NCBI GenBank assembly: GCA_013396755.1
Contig: VWZF01001848.1
Coordinates: 629,051 to 693,050 of the forward strand
Reading direction: 5' to 3'
DNA length: 64,000 nt
Source: Sclerurus mexicanus
Lineage: Eukaryota > Chordata > Aves > Passeriformes > Furnariidae
The translations under genes were made by a program, and so were the position numbers. The notes below the pieces were generated by a model, which ran no database searches, was not told the origin of the DNA, and was given only the letters and a program-made list of their open reading frames with translations. Of this stretch, positions 20,701 to 32,700 are shown piece after piece; positions within the stretch are counted from its first letter, which is position 1; each line of letters opens with the position of its first letter.

Positions 20701-23700
20701 TGATGTGACCTCTGCGATTTGAGTGTAGTCAAGCTCAGCAGAAAGTATGTATAGTGTGGTCTCAGTTCCAGCTCCATGAGCTGACCCTCATATTCTAATA
20801 GTTAAAGTCTGTTTTCATATAAAAGTCTGTATCAGCCAAGTCTCCCAAGCTCAAATATTCAAAGGTACTCATGAAATTCCTGTGCCTGTGTGTGGTTTGC
20901 CTCATTATGGTTTATGGGAGTCAGTTCTAATGATGACTCAGTGTTTAGCAGTATTAACTCTGTATTACCAAGAGAAATAGTATTTTCCTCTTACTCATAG
21001 AGGTCCTAAAAGCAGAACAACTAACTTTCACATTTATGCAACTGAAGTATTTACCCCCAAGGAGAGCAGCTGAACTAAGAAACCTTACTGGAAATCATTA
21101 TTTGAGCAGTTTGACTGTTAGTGTTTTCAAAAAGTGTTTTTGTACTTGAGGATAGTTAACAACTTTCCTCAAAGGTATTATTATTGTCTGTGATGTAATT
21201 CCAAAGCCAGTAATTACTAAGACGAAGAGTGGCCACCCAAAGCAGCACACCAGAGGCAGTATCCTTGGTCTGTTTAGTTTATCTGTCAGAGGATACAGTG
21301 GATTTGCTCACTGAAACGAGCCGAGAACATACAGATACACAGTTAGTACAGTTGCCACTCTCAGGCTGCACTGACACTGGCTTTTACCATCTGTATAATC
21401 ACTGATGCAGCTGTGACGATACATATGGGTGGCCAGTAGGTCAATGCCAGAGGGAGTTGAGACACTTCATACTGGTCCCCAGAACATTTAAGACGTGAAA
21501 CACCCAATATCTCAAAACCCTTTGCAGTGCTCTGCACATTCAGTTATACTTTCCAGTTTAATTAACATCCTTTTTTAAAATTGTGCATGTGGTATTCCAA
21601 GAATGGTTGCACAAAATACACAGTGAACAAACTGTCTCCCTCCCAGTATATATCCATAGTTTTCAATAGTCATTGGCATCACAGAAGAAAATAAGCCCTA
21701 ACGTGACCCCTGCAGGTCACCCTCGCCCTTACTAAGATGCTGTATTAGAACAGTCTGCACTCTTTCTAATAGAGGATTTTAGTCTTCACAGTATTACAAC
21801 AGTAATGTTTGTTTGTGACCATCTTGAGTAGGCATTCCTGTCCTCTTCCTCAGTGCATAGAACAGAGGTGAGAAGTCAGACAATTTAGTGTGCTGGGAAA
21901 AAGTATATAGAAGGATGAGCGTGTAGAGGTTCTTCCCCTGAGTTCTATCAAGACTCCACTATGCTGGGGTTTGTGGTCTCCCACGGGTTACGTCTTTAAT
22001 AGCCTTCAGTAGATTTTTCTCCTTCAATTAGTTCTCCCAGTCACTTTTCCAACTGTCATAAAATCATACCTGCCACAAAATCCTGCATTAAATTTGGCAG
22101 TTTAACTATACACTGTCAGAGGAAATGCATACTTTTGTTTGTTTTCTCCTGCTGCTTCTGCCTTCTAATTATCATACTGGCTTCAAAAGCTACTCACCGT
22201 CTCCTTGCCACTGCAGTTTTATAGATATGTCATATTCTGTCCTCAGCCAGCTCCTTTCCAGCCAAGACTGTCCTAAACTATTTAACGGTTCCACATATGA
22301 AAGCTGGTTCATACTTTCAATTCTCCTTGTTAACATCTTTGCATATTTTCTAATTTCACTTGTAACTCTTATGAAATGGGCACAGTAAAACACAATATAA
22401 CTTAAAGTACTTGTTGAAATACTGGAACACCACAGGAGCATAAAATACAATAATGCATTCCCTTTTGTTTCTTTCTTAAGTAATTCTGAATATCCAACAT
22501 ACTTCTTTAGACTGCTGCTTAGCATTGTGCCAAATATTCTTAGGGCTACTATAAAAATACCATTTGTGAATGGCACTAATAAGCTCAGAGCCTATCCCTA
22601 TACATGTTGTTAGGACTGAGTTTTCTCCTGCCTTATTTTTCATTTATCACTATTGAATTTTATCTGCTGTTTGCCCTGAAATTCAGTGGCATGGGGTCCT
22701 TCTACAATTCTTCAATCTTTGTTTTTAGTCTCCCGTAGTAGTCTGCCAACTGTTCTCCTTTTTCCACATAATTTAGAAATATATTGAACTGTTTAAACTA
22801 AGCATTAATAATCTTTTCCACTGTAAAAACCCAACTATTTCTGCCTAGCCTTGTTTGTTCCATCTTTTAACTGCTTATCCATGCAAGGACCCTCCTGCTT
22901 ATCCCTTCAGATTATATCCTATAAGAGCCTTTGAAAAGCATGTGGTAAAATCTCTTCTGAAGTTAAAGTAAACTGTATCAGCTGGATTTCCTGTGTCCTC
23001 GGGGCTGTTGAGTACTTCAAAGAACTAATGAATTTATGAAGAATTACTTCTGTTTACTGAAACTTTGTTGATTCCTTCGTAATGTGTTCATCTCCTGGGT
23101 CTGCATTACAGTTCTTGCCAATTTGGCCATTAAAGACAGCAAGTTTCTTCATCAATATGTTCTCTAACTCTCTCCTGAAACTCCAGAAACTGCCATCAAA
23201 TTAGTTACCCCCAATTATATGTGTCAAGTTTCATAAGAGAAATTGCACATTACAATAAAAAATTACCTATTTTTTCCCTTGGACATGACTGAAAATTTTG
23301 CACAAATATTTGTTCCTGGAAATGTGTTCCTGCTCATTTTAGTGTAATATTCTGTAACCCCTATAGTGACATGCCAGACTGAAACAGATGCCCTGATGCT
23401 ACCTATGAAGAGTGGTACCAGTAATGTGTTCATCTGAACTCCTGAGAATCCATGCAAAATCTCTCTAGTTTATCTGCTATGGGTTTATATTTTGTCAGCT
23501 CTCCTGCACCTAGGGAGCACTCCTGTCCCTTCACAGCACTGGGCTTCTTGTTTCTCACATGGTTGAAAAGGCCTTTATAACCAGTGCAGAACGGGCAGAA
23601 AATCACAAGAATTCTGTGCAAATCTCCATCTGATCACTCACAGTCATCAGAGGCTTGTTTTGTTGCTGGTGTGTCATCTGCCAGCTCCTGCATCAGCATT

Positions 23701-26700
23701 TGGTAGCTTCTGGTACGTAATTTATATTGGTTACTGACTGTGAATACCATCCCAGTATTCATACATCCCCAGCTGAGCCATTCAGCTGTTCCCTTACCCG
23801 CTAACTTGATGTAAGTCATACGGACTGTCTCTTGCTTCAGCATGACCACTGCACAGAACCAAGGGTTGGTGCACTCATCAGTCTCAACAGGCTCACTATT
23901 TTTCACACATGCAAACTTGGACAGTTGTTGGGGGCTTTTTAATTACATTATGGTTTTTACTCTGTGCAAGAGCTAGCTTGAATTCTCTGACTCCAAACAT
24001 CTCTTTTATTACTGGTTTCTCCTGCGGGTCTACTTCCAAGCCCACAGAGCAGGAGCTGCTTCAGCCAACTGATGCTGAGCATGGTGGTTCATTCCCAGAG
24101 GGCCTGTCACCTTCAGTGCCTTACTTGCAGAGACAAGAGAGCAAAACAAAGTTGACCCAGTGTGCTGTAACCACAGACTTACTGACTAGGTTGCTTAGAA
24201 ACGAACACTGAGGAGAAAAAATTGTGACCTTTACTCCAGCTTATCTCCATCCCCCTTGTCAAGGCCAACACTGCTTGAGTTGATGGACTTTGTGTAGTCA
24301 TCTCAGCCCTTGAGAGCGAGTTTAACTAATGGCGTTATTAATTAGCTAAAGGAGACCATCTGACACTTTCATAAGCATCAATGGCAAATTCCCAGTTGAA
24401 ATAGGGCAGAATTATAAGGAAGAAAATACCTATGTACTAGGGAAAAAAACCCAAAATAACAATGAAAGCGCAAACTTCATAGTGTAAATCAGCTATTACC
24501 TGTAACAGAAGCCAGTGTTAGAATAGGTTTTCTTGCAGTGTTCATCCTGCTCAGAGCAATCCTATCTGTAATCTTTCCAACTTCTTAGTTTGTGAAAAAA
24601 GTTTTTAAGGTAAGCAGAAGGGTGAGAGGTGGCTTCCTTTTGGGGGAAATAAGTTATCTCAGAGGGACACCATTTTGTAAAGCATTTGAAATTTGATTGG
24701 GGAATGATTCCAAGGGTGATTTAAAATCTTTTATAATTAACTTTAACATTGCAGTATGAACAGGAAGAATCTGGGTTTGGAAATCTAGTTACTGAGCTCA
24801 TCTATCAGCCTATCACATGCTTATTTAGGGAGGACTCTAGATCCTCTCCACTTTAACTATGAAAGCGAGAAAGCTAGTTACAGCTCAGCAATATTCCAGT
24901 AAAATCAGACAATAAAGTTAAAGCTCAGTTATTCTGATACTGTGGAAAAGCTATCCTATGTAGACCAAAGCCAGGATCTTTTATCCCAGTGTCTGAAGAA
25001 GCCACAGCTAATAGTTCAGCATATATGCAGGACAGAACTAAAAAACATAGTGTCATTAAATGAGGAATTCTTATTCTTGAGGTCACGCAGTGTCCTCTGG
25101 CTAGATTTTCAATTGTGTCACCAGTAACATCCATTTTACTTGCAACAATACGAATGTGAATTGGTGATATTTAAATTTCTTTTAATACAGAATTTTATTT
25201 AGCAATGTATATACTTAGTTCATCATATAAAGAATTTGCTTTCTTTTTAAACAATACAATTCTGAGTTACTAAAAACAAATCTTTCTGGAACAAATGAGA
25301 ATTTACCTCAATTTCTTTAAATAAAAAGCTGCCTTTTTGTCACAAACTCATGAGAAATACAGCAGAGCAGAGAAAAAGGTCAAAAGGATGCAGAAAGGAA
25401 GTTAATGAGGTAAGCAGAGGATGTCCAGTACTTGTATGTCAGTGTGACTTAGCCCTTGCCTGCAGGATGGTCCTGCCAAAGCTCCTAGTCATTCCATTGG
25501 ATTCACACACAAAGGGTGACAGCAACAGGGAACCCATCCCTGAGTGCCTATGCCTGCACCCATCCTTGACTTCTTGCCATGTCAGGTATCTGTGACTAAA
25601 GACACTAGATCTGGAAGCCACACTGGGAGCCACACAGGTTGTAAGGCTCTTTGCCTATTGTCCAGACGCCTCTTTCAGTGTCCCCCACTTGATATTCATA
25701 GTTCTACTTGGAACCATATACAAGAGGATTGTGTTAAGATGCTCACATTAATGCAAGAAAACATACATACATAAAACGACTCCAAATCCCTCATTTCTCC
25801 AATCTCCTGAAGAAAGACAATAGTCATTTGGTTGGAGGTGGATTTCTAAATAAAAGCCCAATTCCTTAATGTCCTCGTAATGGATCTAGATTCTTCCCAA
25901 GATACAAGACTTTATTACCACATTCCTGTAAGAAAGCCCTAGCTAGCAAGGGCACTTGTATGAGTCAGTGCCACAGCCAAGGCAGTGAAACTGCTACATC
26001 ACTTTGTGGGGAGCAATTCTTATGTATGATGTGATCTCCAAGGTCTAAGCTTCCAGTTACTGTTGAAAGCCAGCATCATAAATTGTAAAAGTCATTAATG
26101 TCAACAGCAAAGTAACATCACTGCCTAATCACAGGGTGATGAAAGCTCCTCTGGTAAGGACAGCAGGCACCTCTTGCTCTTTACAAGGGTGTACATCAAT
26201 TCCTGAATGGTAAATGCAGCCTAACTGTTGCTAAGAACATAGATGAAGATCTCTTTTTTGAAGAATGCCAACAGGACCTACTGACTCCTCAGTCTGAGAG
26301 AGTGAATTGCAACAGGAGAGGTGGAGTTAAAGCAATGGATATAAGGATACTGTACTGCATGCTGCTGGTCTGTTCAATGCCAACCATGGATCCAGGTTCC
26401 TCACCTGGGATGCTCTGGGAAAATTTCTTCAAGGGAACTCCTTTGAATGGAGACTAACCTGCTAGCTGGCAAGGGTAAAAACAATGTGATGGTAACGAGA
26501 ACCGCTTGCTGGAACAGCAGTGCCATGCAGACAGTTCAGTGGGGTCAGCACTGAATGGGAGCTCCTTTCACACTGTACTTTGGGACTGGGATACCGATGA
26601 GTAGTAGTGTTGGTACAGCTATTGTCTTTCATTACTACTGCTCTAGTCAGCTCTCTGTGGCTGCTGATAACATTCCCTTTGAAAAAACATTTCAAATTTT

Positions 26701-29700
26701 CCTTGCTAGATGCCAATGCATATTCCAAGTCATGTTATTGCTAAGAGCATTGATGCTGCTAACACTTCTTGATTGCTGAGTCTACCTGCATCAGAGTTAG
26801 CATCAACACTCAAGGTACTTACACAAGAAAGCCTGACAGTAGCAGTTTCAGTATCTTCTCTATGCCTAAACAAAGGATATGATGCTTGTATACTCACACT
26901 GGGAATTAGAATCCTTGTTTGGAATAATCTTTTCCATTAATTGGCTTTTATAACTTCTTCAGGGTGAGAAACAGCTTTCATGGTTAGTTAAGTGAGCATA
27001 ATCTGAATCTTGTGTCTTGATTCTTGAATACTGAAAGGTGGGTCTTGCTATTTTTGGACATATGCAGACACAAGGCATCATAAAAGCCCAGTGTATAGAA
27101 CAGTTTTACATACCACTATTGTAAGGGTAAGACCTTTTTCTATGGTGACATTCGGGTTCATCAGAATTACACTACTGTGCTGAACACTGGGGTGCTTCAT
27201 ATCAGGAGGAATGCTCAAAACAGGTTATGACAATTAGAAAATGGAGATTGCTGAAAAAAACACCCCAAAACATCCCAGACTGATCTGAAACAAGTGTGAA
27301 TCTGAAAGACAGGCAGTAAACAGCTACTGTGCAAGGCCCATCTTCTTGCCCCAGATGGTGGGAGATAATTGAGAAGGCATCGCAACTGTGCCCACCTCTT
27401 ATGTCCAAACGCTGAGCACCAAGATAGGTGAAACAGCATGGACAGGCTGCTTTCATGCAAAATGAGCATGTAACCACTGCAGGATCCACGCTGACTTGTA
27501 CTCAAATGAAGTGTTTAGTTAAAGCAGTCTTTGCTTTAATTACACATAATTACCCTTTTGAGCCAGGCAGGCAACTTCAGAGCTAGACTTACATGCCAAC
27601 CAAAAACTTTCAAAGCCACATAAGTCAATACATTTCTGATCACAACTGCTTTCTGATTTGTAAGCTGCATAAACAAAACTAGTGAAATCTGGTTTTTCTA
27701 CCAAGGGACAACCTGTATTTGACAATTTAACTCACAGAACAATGGAGATACCGAATGACATCAATAAGAAAGTGAAGGCAAGATGTCAGGAACTTGTGTT
27801 TAAAGCTTTTGCTTTGACTTAAAAGCATCTTAAAATATTAACTAAGCAACACTACACACTCTACGCACATCAAAGTTTCAGTGGAAAAATCACAATTACA
27901 ACACTACAGTACAGCCATTGAATGATCATTTATATATGCATGCTCACATTGTGGCTGTGCAAACATTTAAACACTTGGAGGTTTTTAATCTTAGAGGAAA
28001 AGGTGCTATCACCCCTGCTTCATCCATGTAGGCATTCACAGTACAGATGGCACCTAATGCTCTACCTGCCAGTAGCGTCTCTTGGCCACAACACTGAGCC
28101 AAGAGAGTTTCTGCATCTCATGTACAAGCTGATCATCCTTTGAGAGTTTTACAGACATTTAGTTTCCTTTTCCCCTTGCTGTTGCCTTTTTTTCTCCTAA
28201 TTATTCCCTTTTTCTCCAGCCATTGCTTTCCAATTCCTATTCTCTCTGGACTCCTTGAAATCGTGTTTCAAGTTTCTAACTTCCGCAGTGGCATAAGATC
28301 ATAGACAAACATGATGTTAGTTATCACCTCAAAGAAAGACATATCCCATATGCCTAATTTACCTAATCCATGGTAAAAGAAACTCCAGCTCACATGGTAG
28401 ATATCACTCAAGCCTGAATCCCTTCTTTCATCAGAAAGGGCAATGTCCAGATCACGATGAGCATAAAGCCAACAGGGTAAACTTCACCACTCTTTTACTG
28501 CATGATACCACCTAAGCAAGCACATATGGTACCCAGCTTCTACCTGGTTGCTTTCTGGGCCAGAGGTCTTCTCTACTTCTCACTGGGTTCTCTTGGCAGA
28601 GGATTTGCACATTCACCAATGTCAACATTCCTGCTTATCTTCTCTGTACACAAATAGTATCAGCAGATGTCCAACTTCATGAGTTTAAGTTTCTGCAGAA
28701 TCCTTCCACTTCTCCCAGTCTAAATACTCACCAAAACATTCCTTATCTCTGTCCTATAGACACAGAAAGACTATGGACTGCTGGTACCTCCTTTATAAAT
28801 TGTTTTCATTCTGTTATTCTCAGCTCTGCTGGGTGCGGCAAATACATCCAGTTATCTCCAAACATCTATCACTATCTTAACTGAAGTCTTGTCAGAGTCT
28901 GTTTTTCTTGTTCACACCTAACTCCAAATTTATTTGTGTGACAGCTTCAGAGAAACCCGGATAACCTCACAAACAGGCTGTCATAGGATGTAAGAAATTG
29001 GAGGCATTAGAAGAGGGACTGTACTCTCTGTTTAAGATCATGGACTAATAACAGCCTTCTAGCCTTTTATATTTCCTTATAATTCAGGTAACTTAAGATA
29101 ACCTTAGATGGTCCCTTTGCTGAGATATTTTCTCATTTAGTGTTTGGGATGGATTGAAGTAACTTAATCCAGTTACATAGATATAGTTACTTAGTGATAT
29201 TTGCGATATCATAAAGGTATCCCAGAAACCTCTGGAAGTAGCGGAGTATGCCACAGAACCTATGGGAAACAGCACTGTTCAAGTCTGACAAGATTTCCAA
29301 ACTTGAAGTTCTGAAAGGGACAATTTGGTCTTTGGTCACTGCTGCCGTGATGTGTTTGAACCACAAGCTTTCATCCTATGGAAGCCAATCATCAGCTCTA
29401 ACCATATTTCTCTCCCCACCACCTTTTGCATTTTGGCAATCCTCTGGCCAAAGATGCATACCAAGAAGGTCCTATCTTTCTACTCCTTCTGGATTCCCAA
29501 GTCCAGGGCCCCTTCTATTGCAAGGGGCAGGAGGTGGTTTCCCTCATAGCCCCAAGGACCATCCGCCAAATAAGAACTTGGGGCAGAGGAAGAGGGGTCT
29601 GATGCTAAACATAGAATAAGGAGATCAGTCAAAGAAGCCACTGGAGTGCTGGTTTGGCAGTAATCCCACCCTGTCTACAGAAGAGAGACTGGCTTGCTTT

Positions 29701-32700
29701 TCTTATGTATTTTCACGGTGTGATCACCCTTCTCATAGAAAGTACCTTTCATTTGCAGCAGATGAAGGTCATTATCATTACACAGCATTCTCCCCTGGAT
29801 TACTGCAGCTCGTGTGGAAAATGATTGAGGAGGATTCTCACATCATAGCCATAAAATTTGTTGTGTATGGAGGCTTGCTTGATAACATTCTAAATATCCC
29901 TCAGACACAGAGGTTTCAATTAATGTCTGTCAGGCATGGTCCAAGCATTTTTTCATAGTGGTGCAACCTGATGAATATTTGCAGGGAGCATCATTTAAAT
30001 CAAAATCTCCTTCAGTGACAGACACCTCCAGCATGGGTTTATGTGCATACTTACCATCATCTTACTGCCCTGAACTTCTCAAGACCTTTTATGGGATGCT
30101 AGTCGCTCTAAAAAGAGTAGATACTCTTCAATCTTGCTTGAATATAATACTCTGTAATGAGGAACACATCAGCAGATGTTTTAAAGAAACTGGAGGAGAA
30201 AGACAGATGCTTCACCTGGAAGCAATGCCCTGCATGGGAGGCCGAGTAACACTCCAGCTGCTTTGGGAGCAAGAACGCCTGCTTGAAGATAACGGGCTTG
30301 GACACACCAAGGGGCAGACCTCATCTGTCTCAAAAAATCACAGGAAGCTTGTTCTGGCAAACAACTGGATTTTCAAATGATGAAATAGAAAGATTAAGGC
30401 TTTCATTAGTAGTAATAACTTTATTTATCTTTTTATATAAAAACAAATGCCAGGTATAACAGTGAAACATTTCCTATTAGTAAATAATCTATTTTATCAG
30501 TTTCAAACCATTAGCAATCCAAGATTATACTGACACAAAGTACACTTGACAGAGTTACAGCATATGACTGTTCAGAAACTAAAGCTCAATATAGAAGTCA
30601 GCTGTGTGAGTGGTAAGTAGGTCATCTGGGAACAGATGTGCTCTCTCATCTGCATTGCTGTGCCAGTTGGCTTTGACCTATAATGCCCTAAATGTCTTAC
30701 TCTGCCTCAAGAGAGTAGACTGACCCAGAGGGGCTAGGAATCCTTCACTGATTATTCTCCAAAGGTCTCCTTAACATGAAATTCATTTCCCACCCTTTTT
30801 CCTGATGTGTTGACTTCTCATTCACAGAAGGCTGATTCATTCTTCTAGACTTGGAAAAGGGATGAAAGCAAGGGGATCTGGCTAATGATAATTTGAGTAT
30901 CATTTGGCTTTGCCTGTGGTATTGGCTTCTAGAACATATATTTATTTTTAGAAGCTAAAACACTTTGTTTAACAGTTTATATTTTTCATAGAGTAATTAA
31001 TGCCAAGGATTGGCAGAAAGGTGCCTTTATGTGTGTTCCTAAATATACAGAATGACAAAACCCATGCTGTATTTGTTTAAATACTAAACATTTTGTTCAA
31101 TTTTGCACATATGTAGTGACATAATTTAGGATATCAGAGCCAGACATAGCTGCTTTCAATGCAGAAACAGATTTAAAACTAAGAAAGTTATGATTCCCTC
31201 AGTTTTGTGGGACTCATTCTTAAGCCTTAATAGGCTCCACAAGTGTTAATTCTTGCATTTCTATTTGTATTTTATTTATGTGTATATATATATGTTCAGG
31301 AGAGAGGGAAAATGAGAGAAAGAAAGGAAAAGTTGTTTAGGAATACTCAGCATCCTCTTACATCCTTTCAATTTAACCCTTAATTTGCTTATAACATTAA
31401 GGCTAGCAAAAATGCCTAGGCCTTTAGAAGAGATATAACATTTATCTTCAATATCTAATGCAAGCAAGGGATGACCAGTGATGGCCTTGGGCAATGCAGT
31501 TCAGAAGAGTGGAGATTTCTAGTCTACAGATACATAGCACAGATAGTTACACCTTCTCTGTAGAAAAATGAAGCTGCGCATGCAGCCCCTAGAGGAGCAC
31601 TCCAAAGCCCTTCTCAGCTAGCTCATAAGATGGAAAAATCCACATGTGCCCTTTCCAAGGTTTCACAGATAATGGATGGTTAACTCTTAATGTGCACACA
31701 AAACCAGGACCCTGTAATTTCTTCTTTACTGTGAGCAAGACTGTTTATTTATTGTTTTGCACCCAAGTTACAGATTTCTTACTTCAAACATTCTGCAAAC
31801 CCTTAAACTAAAGCAGCCAAGGAGGAAAATGTTTACTTCTGCACACATTAACCCAAAGGGGGATAAACAGAAATTACTGAAAGGTCTAAAAAAATCCAAA
31901 CCAGACCTGTATCTGTGCCCTGGGTAGGAAACTACAGCTACCTTCAAGCACAATATATGTAGAAATGCACCCAATAAACCACTCTTGCTCCCCTAAATAC
32001 AGGGTCTGGTAAACAGCAGAATAGACATGGGTAAACTAAAGTCAAATATCTGCTTATAGATCTTCTTTATCACTTTCCTACAACTGTTTAAGTTGTAGGA
32101 ATGTAAACTAAATGTTTTAATTGCAGCATGAGAAAGTGTGTAGAGCATTGGCAAAGCATGGCTGGAACCTTAAAATGTATTTATGAAAGTGTATAAATTA
32201 ATTAGTGTGCTTCAAACACTTTCTGGACAGTGATGGCTCTCTGAATTCTCTAACTAAAGGAATACAAAGCAACTGCATGCATAGATTTGTAAGCATCCCT
32301 GTGTATATCACACATCGACACAAACAGATTTTATATAATGAAGTGTGATGTGACAGTAGGATATGGCCATTACCTCTACATTCTTATGTACAGAGGTTTC
32401 AGCTCTTAGACATAAGTCTCTATTGCTTTTCACTCTAATTGGAGGTATATGTAACCTAAAGGAGAACAGGAATATTGCATTAAAAAAAAAAAACAAACAA
32501 AAAAACAACAACAAAACAGACAGAATTTTCTGTCCATTTGGCAACAACTCTAAATGACCACAAATGTGCAAGGCATCCAGTACTAGGTTTAGCTCTAGTT
32601 TTCCAGAAACGGAAAAGAAGTCAAGGGTCTGATTACAGGACAAGCTTTATAGAAAAGGAATTTAAATAAAATGACATCACTTCAGCTCTTCCCTTTACTG

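Noticed and set aside
22190..22576. 128-codon minus-strand frame as a membrane protein gene
   Set aside because: No homology recognised, no splice sites fitting SAMD3 phase, and it abuts a decayed CR1 relic.
29248..29619. 123-codon frame as a retroviral or LINE coding remnant
   Set aside because: I compared both strands by eye with retroviral and CR1 protein motifs and found no ordered match; the overlapping alternative frame is also uninformative.
29958..30380. Longest open frame in the window (140 codons, plus strand) as a gene
   Set aside because: No recognisable domain, no splice context, and a frame of this size is expected about once by chance in 64 kb of this composition.
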